A stretch of DNA of 64,000 nt from Patiria miniata (lineage: Eukaryota; Echinodermata; Asteroidea; Valvatida; Asterinidae): assembly GCF_015706575.1 (NCBI RefSeq), contig NW_024037074.1, forward strand, positions 15,799,334-15,863,333, read 5' to 3'. The translations under genes were made by a program, and so were the position numbers. The notes under the pieces were generated by a model. The model was not told where the DNA came from and did no database searches. It saw nothing but the letters and a program-made list of their open reading frames with translations. Numbering within the stretch: the first letter of the stretch is position 1; each line of letters begins with the position of its first letter. Positions 43,205-55,849 of this stretch are shown here, piece after piece.

Positions 43205-44889
43205 TTGACAATGACATGTTAACAATTTGGTATCATTTTTCCCCCAAAAATTATTAGAATATCATGGCATCTTTTAACATTGTACATGTAGTGATCCTCC
43301 CTATAAAAAATCGACTTTGAAGTTTGTTAAAAGAAAGAAAGAATTTATAAGAACTGTACATGTGTACAATTCACGATTGGTACCTTATACACACGTATGG
43401 CACAGCACTGGAGTTGTTCATATCATGTTTGATCATGATGTACATTGTACATATGTACACTTATGTATTGCAATGAAATTGTTCATTGCAATTATTAACT
43501 CAAATCCACTGTGTAGTGCAAATTATGCTTGAGCATAATGCTCATACACAAAAATCAATTTGTAAAAATCAATTGAATGTGTGTCTGCCTCTGTTAATGC
43601 TTTTATGCTTGAATTAATTGTCATACATGTACATCGTAAATGCTCAATGTACTGATTTAAATTGTAAAGTACATACATGTAGGTCTCTAATTAATGTGTC
43701 TACTTGTTTGTTATGTGATAGAGTATCAGAAATTGGGGACCATTGTTTGTTGAACATATCCCCCCCCCCCCCAAAAAAAAAAAAAATTGAATACCCTGTA
43801 CTACCGGTACACTATTTGTGGACCCACACTTATTAAAAGTTTTCCAACTGTAAGGGTAAAAGAAATAAATGTGGAAGACAGTGATCAATATATTTACTCC
43901 CTCTAAAAAGTAAAAGTGCTGATGGATTTGTTTAAGAGCACAATGTACATGTTTTAAAAATCAACTTTTAATTAATTAAATAATATTAATTGTTAATAAT
44001 TAATTAATTTGTATAGCGCAAATTCTAAAAAAAAAATTAAATTCAAATGCGCTTCCTGTAAAAATTCTTGAAATACACTAAAAAATACCAAAATCACGAT
44101 GTGGAGAATTAATGAATAAGAAATTTTTAAATCAAGACATTTCAAAGACCAACAAAATGTTAATCATTAAAATATCAAATCAGAAAGGCATACACCAACT
44201 TCAATTAACACAGATAAAAAGCTACAGACAAGAAAATCAACACCCCGAGCCGTAACCCCACCCACCGTCGCAATGAAGATCAGTAAAAGGCCAATTTGAA
44301 CAGGTGAATACAACTTATAAAATGTGAATAAGTGAATAAAACTTTGGTCGGCGATACCTGCACTTCATGATTTCTGTGTAGCCTGTTTCTAAACAGTGGA
44401 CCTCATAAATGCACCACCCAACTTAAATTCAAACATTGATGTCTCAATCGGAAATCGAGAACCACACCAATCTTTTAGTAACAGATATTAGCTCTTGGCT
44501 TTGGGGTGCTTGTGAAAACTCATCAATGACTTTGTCAAATTAGCATACAAATTGTCGCCGGCTGATGCAACCTGAATCCTCAACTCTCTTAGAGTGGGTA
44601 ACAGCATCCCTCGTGCACCTTGAGAAATAAAGAAACCCAGGACTGCTAAACACAACTTGTATCATGGCGAGAATGTGTCACTTAAGCTTAATATCATTGA
44701 TTCGGGGATTCATTTGCTTTCTACACATAGAGTACATACATGTACATTTCTGCTTCTGCTCAATACTGTGCAATCACCTCTATTCGGCGGTAATCACGCA
44801 CAGGTTAAACCCATTTACTTGGGTTATGTGCTGGTACATGCACATTTTTAGGTTTAAATGCCACTACCATACTACTAAAGCACATGCGT

Positions 44890-44946
44890 TCATATTCATG
44901 TGATGTGAATTCATGCGATATGAATTCATGCGATATGAATTCATGC
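44890..44946. repeat. Short tandem repeat, GAATTCATGCGATAT unit
   Basis: About four copies of a 15-bp unit (GAATTCATGCGATAT with the first copies reading GATGTGAATTCATG) lie head to tail. The open frames across it are translations of the repeat. Confidence 0.85.
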
Positions 44947-46137
44947 AAAGCGATTGCCACTACCGTTTTGTTGCCGCGGTTGAATAGGCAAGGGAAGGGA
45001 AAGGCAGTGAACCAGAACGGATGGAGGCACTTTATCATAGCCACATCATTGCATCTGCTGACAAGTTGATTTCCTGGCTATAACTCAGTACACCTTTGAC
45101 AACTCATTATGAACTGCCTTACATTGTCAGATTGGCATTTGTGCACGTACACTCGAACGTGAGGTGCATGAGGCATGTCGGGAGTCTTCCCATGTTTGTA
45201 CATGTACATGTAAACATGTACCGGTACGTGTCTTCTGCAGATTAATGTTAATGTAATACATGTACTTGCAATGTTAGTCTGACAACAAGAACGCAGTATC
45301 CGATTTCAACTTGCCACACCCCTACTTTGCATAATGTGCCTGAAAACAGTGATTTGATTGTTGGGGGTCCAAAAGACAAACTCATCATGTTCATAAAGAA
45401 AACGTCTCAAAATGTGGTCACATGACCTTTTCAGAATCCCTTACGGTTAACACATTGACATTTATTCAGTGGTAAAGCCAAAGTTTTCATGCATACCCCT
45501 ATCGCTTGCATGTAAAATCAAAACAAAACTGACATTGTACTATGTAAACAGCTCACAATAATTCATCAAAATTGCTTGATCTTTACTCTGAGGGCAAGAC
45601 GTGTGTTGTTTGTGAAGTAGTCTGGAGATCCGACACTATATGTGACACAAAAGTGTGCAGCAGTTGCTGGCTGGTTGAAACAATTTGATTAAGATAATAA
45701 GATTGAACTCTTGAGTTCATGGCTCAAGTACCCTTAAACATTTGGGATTATGAGATGATAAGTTGTGAGTAGAAGAGATCCCATTGTCTGGGATGGGAGA
45801 GACGGTTCAAGGAGGAGAGATGCTTGAAGCATCTTGTATCTCAGTTCCCAAGGGAGTTCCCGTCCGCCATCTGTCGCTTCTGGTTTCCTCATCTGCTTGC
45901 TGGTGTTTGAGGGGAATTGAATCCCTAATCATGTTTCCTGAATGCATTAAGAACTGGGGGTCTATAATGTATACTTAGTTTGTACATACATGTATCGGTG
46001 TAGTACGTACATGTATGGTTCAACGAAACAAAAAACAAGTTATAATAGGTGTTGACATGTACAATTGTGGTTGAATAATTGTCTTAGAACTTTAAAGGGC
46101 CAGGGCCAGATACATACATGTATGTTCACATTTTATT

Positions 46138-46260
46138 GCGTGTGTTTATGGTGTAATTCGAGGACACACACATGTGCAACATCATCGGTGAATTGAGGAC
46201 AGGAACCAAATCGAGAAGGACCTTGATTAGAAAACATGTACAACACCATAAACAAACGTG
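46138..46260. mobile_element. Small foldback element
   Basis: The words CGTGTGTTTATGGTGT (about 46139-46154) and the reverse complement CGTTTGTTTATGGTGT (about 46243-46258) are inverted copies about 90 bp apart. The interior has AATTCGAGGACA and AATTGAGGACAGG, reminiscent of the GAGGACA words in the elements at 30362 and 59371. Weakly supported as mobile. Confidence 0.45.
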
Positions 46261-48784
46261 TGTCTAGAGTAAATGTTGATTGTCACATCACTGTACACAC
46301 TGCATGGATGTGTATATTTACATTTTCAACTCCTGTACATTTCGATAAGTGTAGGTACCAGTACCAGTATGGCTTGTACGCGTACATAGCGTGCTGTGCA
46401 GTACATCTGGGAACCTCCTACATGTACATGTATGTACACGCCCACTTTATGGTATCCGGGATACCAACAGGCTCCTCTTGGAGCTGATAAGCCATAAGAT
46501 CAATCTCCATCTTGTTTGGCTTGAAAAGCGTGGGGGAGGGTGGGCTGATCTGAGGAACGCATGGCCTACACATCTGGTATCTATATGACTAAATCTTCTT
46601 TTGGGGGGCAGGTTTTGCACTACCTTTTCAAGGTGCCTTGTCAAAAATTATATTAGAAACTTGCCCTCTGATTTTGGTATCAATATACCTGACAGATGAA
46701 TTCATGTCTACAGGTACGTCACTGTATGCAACATTTTGTCAAGGGCCAGAGGAGCCCACAGCTCTTAAAACATTGTTTCAACAATGTGCATCTGAGGCTG
46801 AAAGTGTTCAATAATTCTGCTTTACTGTCTTGCATGCCTTTCTGCAGTTATAATCAGGCTGCCCCCACCCCCTCCCCCCAAAAAACCCCAAAACAACCAT
46901 GAGTTTAAAAAACTGTACTGTGCCCATTAGATGGTTAAAAATTTATCTGGCTTAGCATTGTAAATCAATTTATGTGTATCTACACATGTACATGAAGTAG
47001 CTTTTAAGAGTTATACAGTATTATTATACAGTCTGTCAATTGTTGCATTATCATACAGTTTTCTACTTCAGTGAACCTGCGTGCGTCAAAATACATTTGT
47101 GGCGCACAAACATTGAAGCCTCGAACACCGGAACGCATTAAGCAGTGGCTTGAAACGGCCTGGCATTTTCCAAATTACAGCTCCTTTTTTTTTGCGAAGG
47201 GGCGACAGGGCTGTATCTGTGTAGTGATTGACTAATGCCAAGCTCTTAATGTTTAGCTGGCCTTGGTTGGAATGCATGAGAATGATGACGGTGTTGAATC
47301 AGTCGATTAGGCTTATGGGCTGCCGTCCCATTATGACATTAATTGTTTCTCTTAGGGCTTCTCATAATATGTGCATCGTGTTAAGAAATATGGCATTTGT
47401 TGTTTCCTTTCAGTGCGGAGTTGGACCGTGGATAAAAGCATCCCGCGACAAAAAAAAAAGAAGGAAAACAAAGCTAATCACCGGGAGCACACGATACGAG
47501 CATGGGCGTCATAATGGGAGTGGGCAAGGGGGGAGCACTTGGTGTCCCCCCCCCCCTTGGAAAAGCAAAAATATAAGAGAGAGAGAAAAAAAAAAAAAAT
47601 GAAAAAAGAAACCGAGGGGCGAAGCATATTACTGTTAATTTAATGTAAATTTAACAACTGAAACCAAAGGAAAGGAGCCTAAATACAATATATGCTATGT
47701 ATCACGGTTTTTAACAAAGAGTCGGGTGATGTCTAACACCCCCTCTCGATTTTTCCACGGCCGGTGATTTTTGCCTTCGCTTTTGGTGAGTGTTTTGCCT
47801 CCTCTAGAAAAAGTCCTGGCAACGCCCACGAATACGAGACACACGTTACAAGAATTCATCTACATGTGTGTGCTATATTTGAATGTGATTAATATTACTC
47901 TTGGTGATTGCACAACTATTATTATTGGATAAAAACGTATCAAAAATATGAAAAATCTCATATTTCCTTTCAAAATAGTTGGTGCTCTTACAGTATTTGA
48001 TTTGGCGTTTTTTAAATTAAATATACTGTCCATTGTTATCTTCAGTGGGACATAATAATACAATATACGTGCATTGGAATGCCTTGAGGGAATCAAGTTG
48101 GAAACATGATATAGATGTTGACAGCGTGAGGGGATCCCAGATGATAGTAGCTGAACGGCACAAAAACTCTTGTAACTGCACACAGATTACAAGCTTAGAA
48201 GCTTATCCGTCCCAGATTACGGAGTAAGCCTATTTTTTTTTAAACAGATTATATACAGCAGTACCGGTAGCTCCTTTTACTTTTAAAGACCCGTTTTTCA
48301 ATTTAGTGTTTTTCTTCCAATTTAGCAAAAACAAATCTGCTGAAGCCGAGTAATGGTGTTTTACTCTTCTTTTTTTTTTTTAATGGAATGATAAGTGGTC
48401 AGGCTTTTTCAAAGAATTTTCAGTTGAGCGCTCGTGGTTTACCAAATGAACAATTCTTTGGCGATTTCGCCTTGGTGCACTGGGGTCAACCCAAGTTCAG
48501 AGACTGTCATAATTGGGTATTTATAATTTGTATAGCGTGGGGTGCCCTTGGATTTAGAACTAGTGCGTGTACCTTTTTTTTTCACAATTTCAATTTCTTT
48601 TTGATAGTATGTAGACAAAACTTTGTGACAAAACTTAATCTCGACCACTCTCACCACACCACACCACACCTCCAGTTTAAATTTCCCAGATGGAATATTT
48701 TGGAGGACTACCAACCAAGGACCAAGTAGATGTAACAACGTCCTCAGTTTACTTAAATAGATTCATTTTGAAAAATTTAAATTA

Positions 48785-49132
48785 GAAGTTCGTTTTGTTA
48801 TTCGGCAAAGCGCGTGCAATCATTGGCACGACGCACACGCGCGTGCGGCTGCTATAATTCGTCGGATCGCTGCGCAACATCGCGTAGCTGCAATCCAGCT
48901 CAGCGAGAACGTGTCTCGGACGCTGAATTCAGGCGCAATTCAAAACATGATTCAGCAACTTTTGATTTGAAATTGAGATCCTAGAATGTTGTTTTTCTCG
49001 GAATACACAGCTGAAGCTGAGCTGAAACTTCATTAGGTTAGTTGTTCAGTACCCTTCTTTAGATTTTGAGCACTTTCGTTGCTTCAAACGAACAAAATGC
49101 ACAAATTACAAATGATGGACTATAGCTTTAAG
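48785..49132. mobile_element. Partial copy of the 62.2-kb TIR element, opposite strand
   Basis: This block aligns, as its reverse complement, with about 62233-62580. Both contain the histidine-tRNA-unrelated but distinctive words GCGTCCGAGACACG, GCTACGCGATGTTGCGC and AACAACATTCTAGGATCTC, and end in ATGATGGACTATAGC. The second half of the fuller copy (62580-62783) is missing here. Confidence 0.8.
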
Positions 49133-52100
49133 CAGGTGACAACGAGCCATCTGATTAACTGCAATGATGCTATGGATCATGCTATATGCATATTAGTTTA
49201 AAATTTTTTCCTTTTTGTCTTGTACACCCGTTCATTTACTTGTAGATGTACGCGTAGTATTACATGTAGCTACTGTTACACTGCATCTACATGTACGGGC
49301 ATGATACATGTACATCATAAAGGACTATCCACAAATTAGCAATTAGATAAAATTTACATTAAATAAATTTTGTAAATAGATATGAATAAAATTATATAAA
49401 TTGCAGTCAATCACCGTCAAAACTATCAAAATCTAAGTTAATTAGAAAATTTGAGATTCTGCACGTGACTGCTCAAAATTGATTGCGCTCGCAGTTTTTG
49501 TGTCAATCTCCTCTGTGCATCACGAACCATTGTATGTTGTGGAGATTCACACAATACACGTATTGCACTGAAGAACTTCATGAGTTTAATAATGATAATA
49601 ATAGTAATAATAAAGGATGCTTCTTTAACATTTAATTACCGGTAAGATCAAAGTGCCGTACGGTTTCCATGGACACTGATCATCTTTTATCCCTCTGCGT
49701 ATACACCCTACAATCATGATAGACATGTATGGAGTACACCCCAGGGAGAATTATCTACCCACGTTCTCCCCCCTCCCTCTCTCTCAATAACACCATGGGA
49801 TCCACCGTCTGTCCGACTGTACACGTAGATCCCTTCCGCACTGATTTTTAATCGAGGACGGCCTAGCGACACTAAACAGTGCCGAGCCTCAGGTGTATAA
49901 GGGGGGATAGGTTATGTCTACACCCTTAGAATCAAGGCCCTTCTTCGTGTGTAACGCTGTGCTTGAAGTCCACACACGCCTTTGTTGTGGTCTAGGTAAT
50001 TGCTTACGTACGGTATGTCTATTGGATGTGCGTTTTTTTGGGGGTGAACTTTGAGCAGACGTCTATACTATGGAACAGTACTTTGTCTGGCAAGTATTAT
50101 ACGTGCATGCATTCGTGGCAAATATTGAACTAAATGTATGTGTACCGTACATGTAGCATACACTATGTGAATTGTAAAATGTACATGTTCAATCTAGGAT
50201 ACATTGTATTTACGTTAGTGATTTCATTGTATGCACATGTTTGTACATGTACTTCTCTGGCTTCCATATGTTTGTTTATGAGGGGGGGTCTTCAATTTTT
50301 TTCATTTATTTCCTACAACATCCACCAATAAGAATGGCAGTAAACCAAAACGTTGTTTTTAAATGTGACATTTTATTTTTCGATACAAATGCTTAACATG
50401 CTTGGTGCGAGCCCCTTTAGCCGGGTTTTCTTTTACCCCAAAGTTTCCTTAAAAGCACACTCCTCATCAATCCAGTTCTTATCTATTTATTGTAAACAAT
50501 TCTAACTCAGCATCAGTGTATACCCTGCATAATCTATGTGCTGTCTTTGATCAATCATTGACCTACTCGGCCCTAATGCCCAATCCTATGCAATTTGGAA
50601 AAATTCATTTATCATTTACACTGTTAAGATGATCAGCTTTAAAACATTATAAAGGGAAGATTTATTATAAAGTACAACCCATTCTTCATATGGAATTTTT
50701 CAAGGTATTGCGGAGTAGCTGCATTATTAAAAATGGCATCAAGAGGAAGACATTATTGGGGGGGGGGGGGGAGAAAGCTGAGGGCATCAGTCCTGACGAT
50801 GACAATATCTGGAGTCTTGTGATTTATGTCGCGGGTGGTGAGAGATGTTCTCGGTTGATGAGAGCTACATGTACGGTTTGTTTAACCTGCAGTCTTCAAC
50901 CAGTAAAATGGACTTAATTTTTTTTGGGGGGGGGAATCATGTTGTATTCGCACAGAAAGAGATATAAAATATTGGAAGTTAAGTAGTTTATGTACACATT
51001 TACAACTCCAGGCATAATGTAAAGCTTTGGGCATATTTTTTTTTTTTAATTCTGTTGCAAACTTGTTTGACAAATCCAGTAATTTTCAATTCACATCAAC
51101 ATGATCAAATGACACATGTTGAAATGGAGAAGAGATTTTTTTTTCACAGGGATACCGGTATTATTAAAGTGGAGAACAAACACTATTGAAATGGAAAATA
51201 AGTGGCCCCATTCAAGGCTAACTTCTACACACACTCCTATGCCATTTGAATTAGAAAAGAAAAAACAAGTTGTAGATACTTTAGCCGGTACCTGGAGAGC
51301 AGTCCACCATGGCCGAGTAAACAATGGAGTTACAAATGCTAGGTAGGGATTTTAATTCCAAGGGTTCGTCACTTTTATTGAGTTGCCCTTATATCCAGGC
51401 TTGATCCCATTATCAGCTGGGCAGAAAATGAAAAGCTGCTTTTTCCTGAGTTGCATTGTCAACACTTTTATGTCCGAAAATGAATGAAAAATTGTCCAGG
51501 TCTTTCATCTTCTTGAGAGCAGGGAGCTCCTTTGAATTTCCGGATGAGAGAAAAGGCATTGATGGGATGAGAGCAGACTCGTTACATTCAGGATATGAAA
51601 TGGAAAGATCTATAGATACAGAGGAAGCAGTGGAAAGGGTATCACAAAGATTTAGTCGTTGTGGGATTTTGTTTTGTAGTATGAGAGAGTTTTAAGTTAC
51701 ACTAAAGATATTGTCTAAGATTTGCTGTAACTGCCACAAGTTTTCTAAAGAAAAAAGAAAAAAGGTGCTTGCCTTGAAGCATGATCACTGCTTGAATGCA
51801 AAGGGTGCGCCAAATATTCAGACTGTAAGTCTGAACTTACCACATTACTTATACATTGTAGTCTTGTCACCTTTATATAATGCTGTGCTGTCAGCCTTGC
51901 TGTGTAGTTGTCACAAAAGAATTTCAGGTAACAGGGTAAGCTCTGTGTCTGCAAAATGTCCACATTGTACGAATTTGTCAAGTACGCCTGCATTGACCAA
52001 AAATAAACCTGTTTTGTTTGACAAAGAAGCTTTCAATTACGAGTAAAATAAGGAAAAGAAAAGAAAATTGCCAAAAATTGAAGCAGTTGTTGAAATTTCA

Positions 52101-52197
52101 ATTTTTTCTGTGTGCCGAATCTTAATTAACATGCTGTAAATGGGTAACAAGGAGCTTCTGTGTACGATCATAATAAATGAAAGGGCTTCATAGTTGT

Positions 52198-52370
52198 ATT
52201 AACAAAATGTGGGTTCTTGTCATAACAGAATTTTGAATTAAGGGCATTTAGCACTAGTGTCTATGGGAATATTTTTGAAGGGTTGCACCCTATAGAGAAT
52301 AAAAATGGCTGCGCCGCGCATGCGCTGTACTTCAAAATTCTGTTATGACAAGAACCCACATGTTGTTAAT
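52198..52370. mobile_element. 173-bp foldback MITE with 40-bp arms
   Basis: Arms at 52198-52239 and 52330-52370 are inverted copies with one or two differences (ATTAACAAAATGTGGGTTCT against ATTAACAACATGTGGGTTCT, continuing through GTCATAACAGAATTTTGAA). The spacer of about 90 bp includes a GCGCCGCGCATGCGC palindromic block. No coding capacity. Confidence 0.85.
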
Positions 52371-55109
52371 TTCTCCCATTTTTTTTTTTTTACATGCACA
52401 AGCCTTGGCTGTATTTGCATCGTTGTATTGTCGGCTCCTATCCCTTGAAGTTGCGAATAAGTTGAAGGCTGCGACTTATAACGAGTCAGTGCCAGGGATA
52501 AGGTGTGAATTATTCAGTCCTTACGATGGCCATTATGCACCGTATATGTGTGAAAGTCATTTATTTATTGTTTTCTCTCTCTGCGTCTACTGTCTTGGGA
52601 TCCCAGTTGGGCCCGTGTTCTGCATTGCCTCCGGCATGCTGATTGATGTTGCTATTTTTGCATTATTTAACAACTTCTGTAAAAGGAAAGAACGCACTCA
52701 TGTGTTTTCAAAAACAAATGCCATGCATAACACCTCGTGCATCTTGCCTGATGCATTGAAGGTTGTTTTCGAGATCCAATTTTTTTATGTTTATTTAATT
52801 TTTTTAGCCGTTTTCCATCAAAAGTTGGAGTATGAGTAATAATTTGCACAAGAAGCCCTTATATTAATTAATGTATAAATTTAATGTGTTATTATATGAG
52901 TACATGTACATACATGTAGTACATGTGCGATGTACATTTACAATATATTGGGGCAATTCCGTGAGAGTGTGGACATAGCTGAAAAAAAGAAAGTTTATGA
53001 AATCTTTAAAAAAAATAGTCACCATGTAGCCCCAAATTTGGTATCAAATGGAAGGGGACAACAAGACCTTTCATTTCAATTGTTGTTTAGTTTAAAGTTT
53101 ACTTTTTTCTTCAAATCTAAAAAACAAAAAACTTTTTTGTCCCCAAAAAATTTAAAGTCTGACAGGTTGCGGTTTATATTCTGTTATCCGGGTGAAAATA
53201 TGATGATGCATTGTTCACCTTTCAACATGGGACATAAATTCTTAAAGACTTGTGAAGGCTGGATAATCACCGGTGTGCCGAAGAAGCGAGAATTCTTGGC
53301 TTCTCCATAAATCATTCCCCGAATCTCACACCTCGCCTGATGCTTGCACCTAAGTGGACACGATCAAATGTCAGTGGTGTTATTGCCCTCATGTTTGCGT
53401 TGCGAATTAAAAGTGCAGTTCGGAGTGGCATCGCGAAGTAGCCATCCCTCGTGGAGTATTTGCATTGTATATGACTCCAGGGATACAGAGCATACCAATT
53501 GTGTCCAAATATTTTTTTCTTTTATGAGTCAGGCATGCAACTTTTCCTCAGATCTGCTGATTTCCTCGTTTTTTACTTCTCATGAATGCCATTACAAACT
53601 GAAAAATACTGTACAAAGTCTTGTGTGGTTTGGAATTTCCTCGTTTTTTCTAAATTCCCAGTTGCATGCCTGATGAGTTTAGCGATCTTCTGCCTGTCAA
53701 TAAGATGTGCTATTTTTATGGCACATCGTCTGCACATCCTGATGTGGATGTACGTGTAGACTTATGATACATTTTTACATGCGAGTCATAAGTACTGTAC
53801 TTATACGAATTTAAAGAATTACCTGTACATGCTGTATGCCTTTTTTTGGGCAGGGAACATTTATACTTTTTCTTTAATATACACATTTATGTGTTCACCA
53901 ACAAGTTCATTTTGGATACATGTTTATAAATTGGTGCATGTCACAAGACTTACGATGTACATACATGTGGGGTCCTTTACGGTACATTTTAATGTACACG
54001 TACAGCTTTAAATTCTCATATAACTATGTGAAGGGACATGAACACATTACAGTACGTATTTCAAAGATGTCTGGACAAGTTGGAAAGAAATAGACACTGC
54101 CTTTTGAATCAAGAAAACAAGGTAAAAATTCCATATGGCTGATCCACATTATACAATACATGAACACATTTAATCAGATACTTTCAGAATAGACGTGCTA
54201 AACGTGTGCTACATGTAGACGTACTGTACATGGCTTCGCAAGACAAGTTTACAGCACGATGAGGCTAATGTGTAATATTAACTGCCAGGTGACGCGCATC
54301 TTCCCGCGCTTACTTGCTCCTCCTGCTCCCGGCATTGTGTCTCTTGAACTGCACCCGTCTGAGCTCATGGCTGGCAATCTCAACATCTTAATTGAAATGA
54401 TAGATATCTGAGGCTGGCCAGTTTGTGCTTGAAGATCATGAAGCTAGTGTTCGCTGCCAATACATGTACCGGTACTGTCCCTTGATCTGTTGATTGAAAT
54501 ATATCTGCTCTGATTCTGGTTGTAATGTTGTTCATTGCTAATGTACTATGTTTACATTGTACAAAAATCCAGAGAACAATTCTTAGACCGTAAATATGCA
54601 GTGTTATCTTACTTTTTTGTGGGGGGGGGGGGTTGGAAAAAATGCCACCATTGTCATAGCCACCTATTTTCATACCATGAATGTTTTTCTGTGCACGACA
54701 GTGTACGTATATTTACAGTACAACAGGTTTAGAGAGTACTGCTATATAGTCAGTATGCATTTTTTTGTGGATTGTGGGTGTGACCTTCTGTCAGGACTGT
54801 TTTATAGGGATTACTTTTTTGGGTTTTGAACATGTTCAACTATATCACTAGTCATTTTACATGTACATGTATACTGTAAGCAGTTCTTATGCAGAACCAT
54901 ATACCTGTATAAAAATAGAGCATTGTCCTTGACTAATCTGAGAAGTTGCATGCACCATGGGGCTATAAAAAGGATGCACACATGTACAGGTACATGTAGT
55001 TTACCACAATATTTGTTCACACAATTTGAGTACACATGATGGATGCAAACTGTGATAGGGTTTATAGAAGTGTGCTAGTTTTGCTCTCACTCCAGCCGCT
55101 CCGAGTAAC

Positions 55110-55510
55110 GCCCAGCCCAGCCCCATCTCAACCCAGCCCAGCCCAGCCCAACCCAACCAAGCCAAGCCCAGCCAAGCCCAGCCCAGCCATGCAGCTTAGC
55201 CCAGCTTAGCCCAGCCCAGCCCAGCCCAGCCCAGCCCAACCCCACCCATCCCATGCAGCTTAGCCCAGCTTAGCCCAACCCAACCCAGCCCAAACCCAGC
55301 CCAGCCCAGCCCAGCCCAGCCCAGCCCAGCCCAGCCCAGCCCAATCCAACCCAGCCCAATCCAACCCAACACAACCCAGCCCAGCCCATGCAGCTTAGCC
55401 CGACTTCACCAAACCAGACCCAGTCCAATTCAACAAAACCAAGCCCCTCATCTAAAATAAAAACCACAAAGCCAAGACCAGCCCAACTCAACTCAACCCA
55501 ACCCAACCCA
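55110..55510. repeat. Pentamer-type minisatellite (CCAGC/CCAAC)
   Basis: A C-rich strand of CCAGC, CCAAC and CCATGCAGCTTAG words, with three CCATGCAGCTTAGCCC interruptions that suggest a longer higher-order unit. The minus-strand frame of GWVGLGWAG repeats merely translates it. Confidence 0.9.
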
Positions 55511-55630
55511 ATCCAAGCAGATGTTCAACTCAGCAATGATCAACCCCTGTCAAATCCCATGATTTCTAACAAAAAAATAGGTTTCAACTTAATAGTGACA
55601 AGTCTGCATGGCGACATTACATGTATGTGT

Positions 55631-55845
55631 ACATGGGTCATTCTATAAATTTAGGGTTCACTTGTTCCTGTCTCTGACATGTGTGATTTTGTCCAAGAAG
55701 GATATAAAGCAACCTACATTCCAAACAAATAAAAAAAATTCAAGTCATTATTAATAATACTTGAATATCAAATTAAATAGTTCATAGGTAAAAGGACAGG
55801 AAAAATGTCACACTTTGGACCCTAAATTCATAGAATGACTCATGT
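55631..55845. mobile_element. 215-bp TIR MITE
   Basis: The left end ACATGGGTCATTCTATAAAT and the reverse complement of the right end ACATGAGTCATTCTATGAAT differ at two bases and continue as TTTAGGGT. The inner parts carry CCTGTC words in inverted order. No frame is encoded. Confidence 0.8.
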
Positions 55846-55849
55846 ATTT

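Larger units (their letters stand above)
43205..55100. other. Long intergenic stretch rich in TACATGTA palindromes
   Basis: No gene is recognised over about 12 kb. ACATGTACATGTA-type words and other palindromes recur throughout (for example about 45195-45215, 46421-46435, 49290-49316, 52902-52925 and 54858-54872). Poly-C/poly-A and poly-G tracts occur at about 43760-43785, 47547-47557, 50758-50770 and 54622-54632. A 164-codon hydrophobic frame at 52345-52839 lacks a recognisable family. A TTTGTATAGCGCAAA word at about 44010 resembles SINE-like elements of marine animals. Confidence 0.5.
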
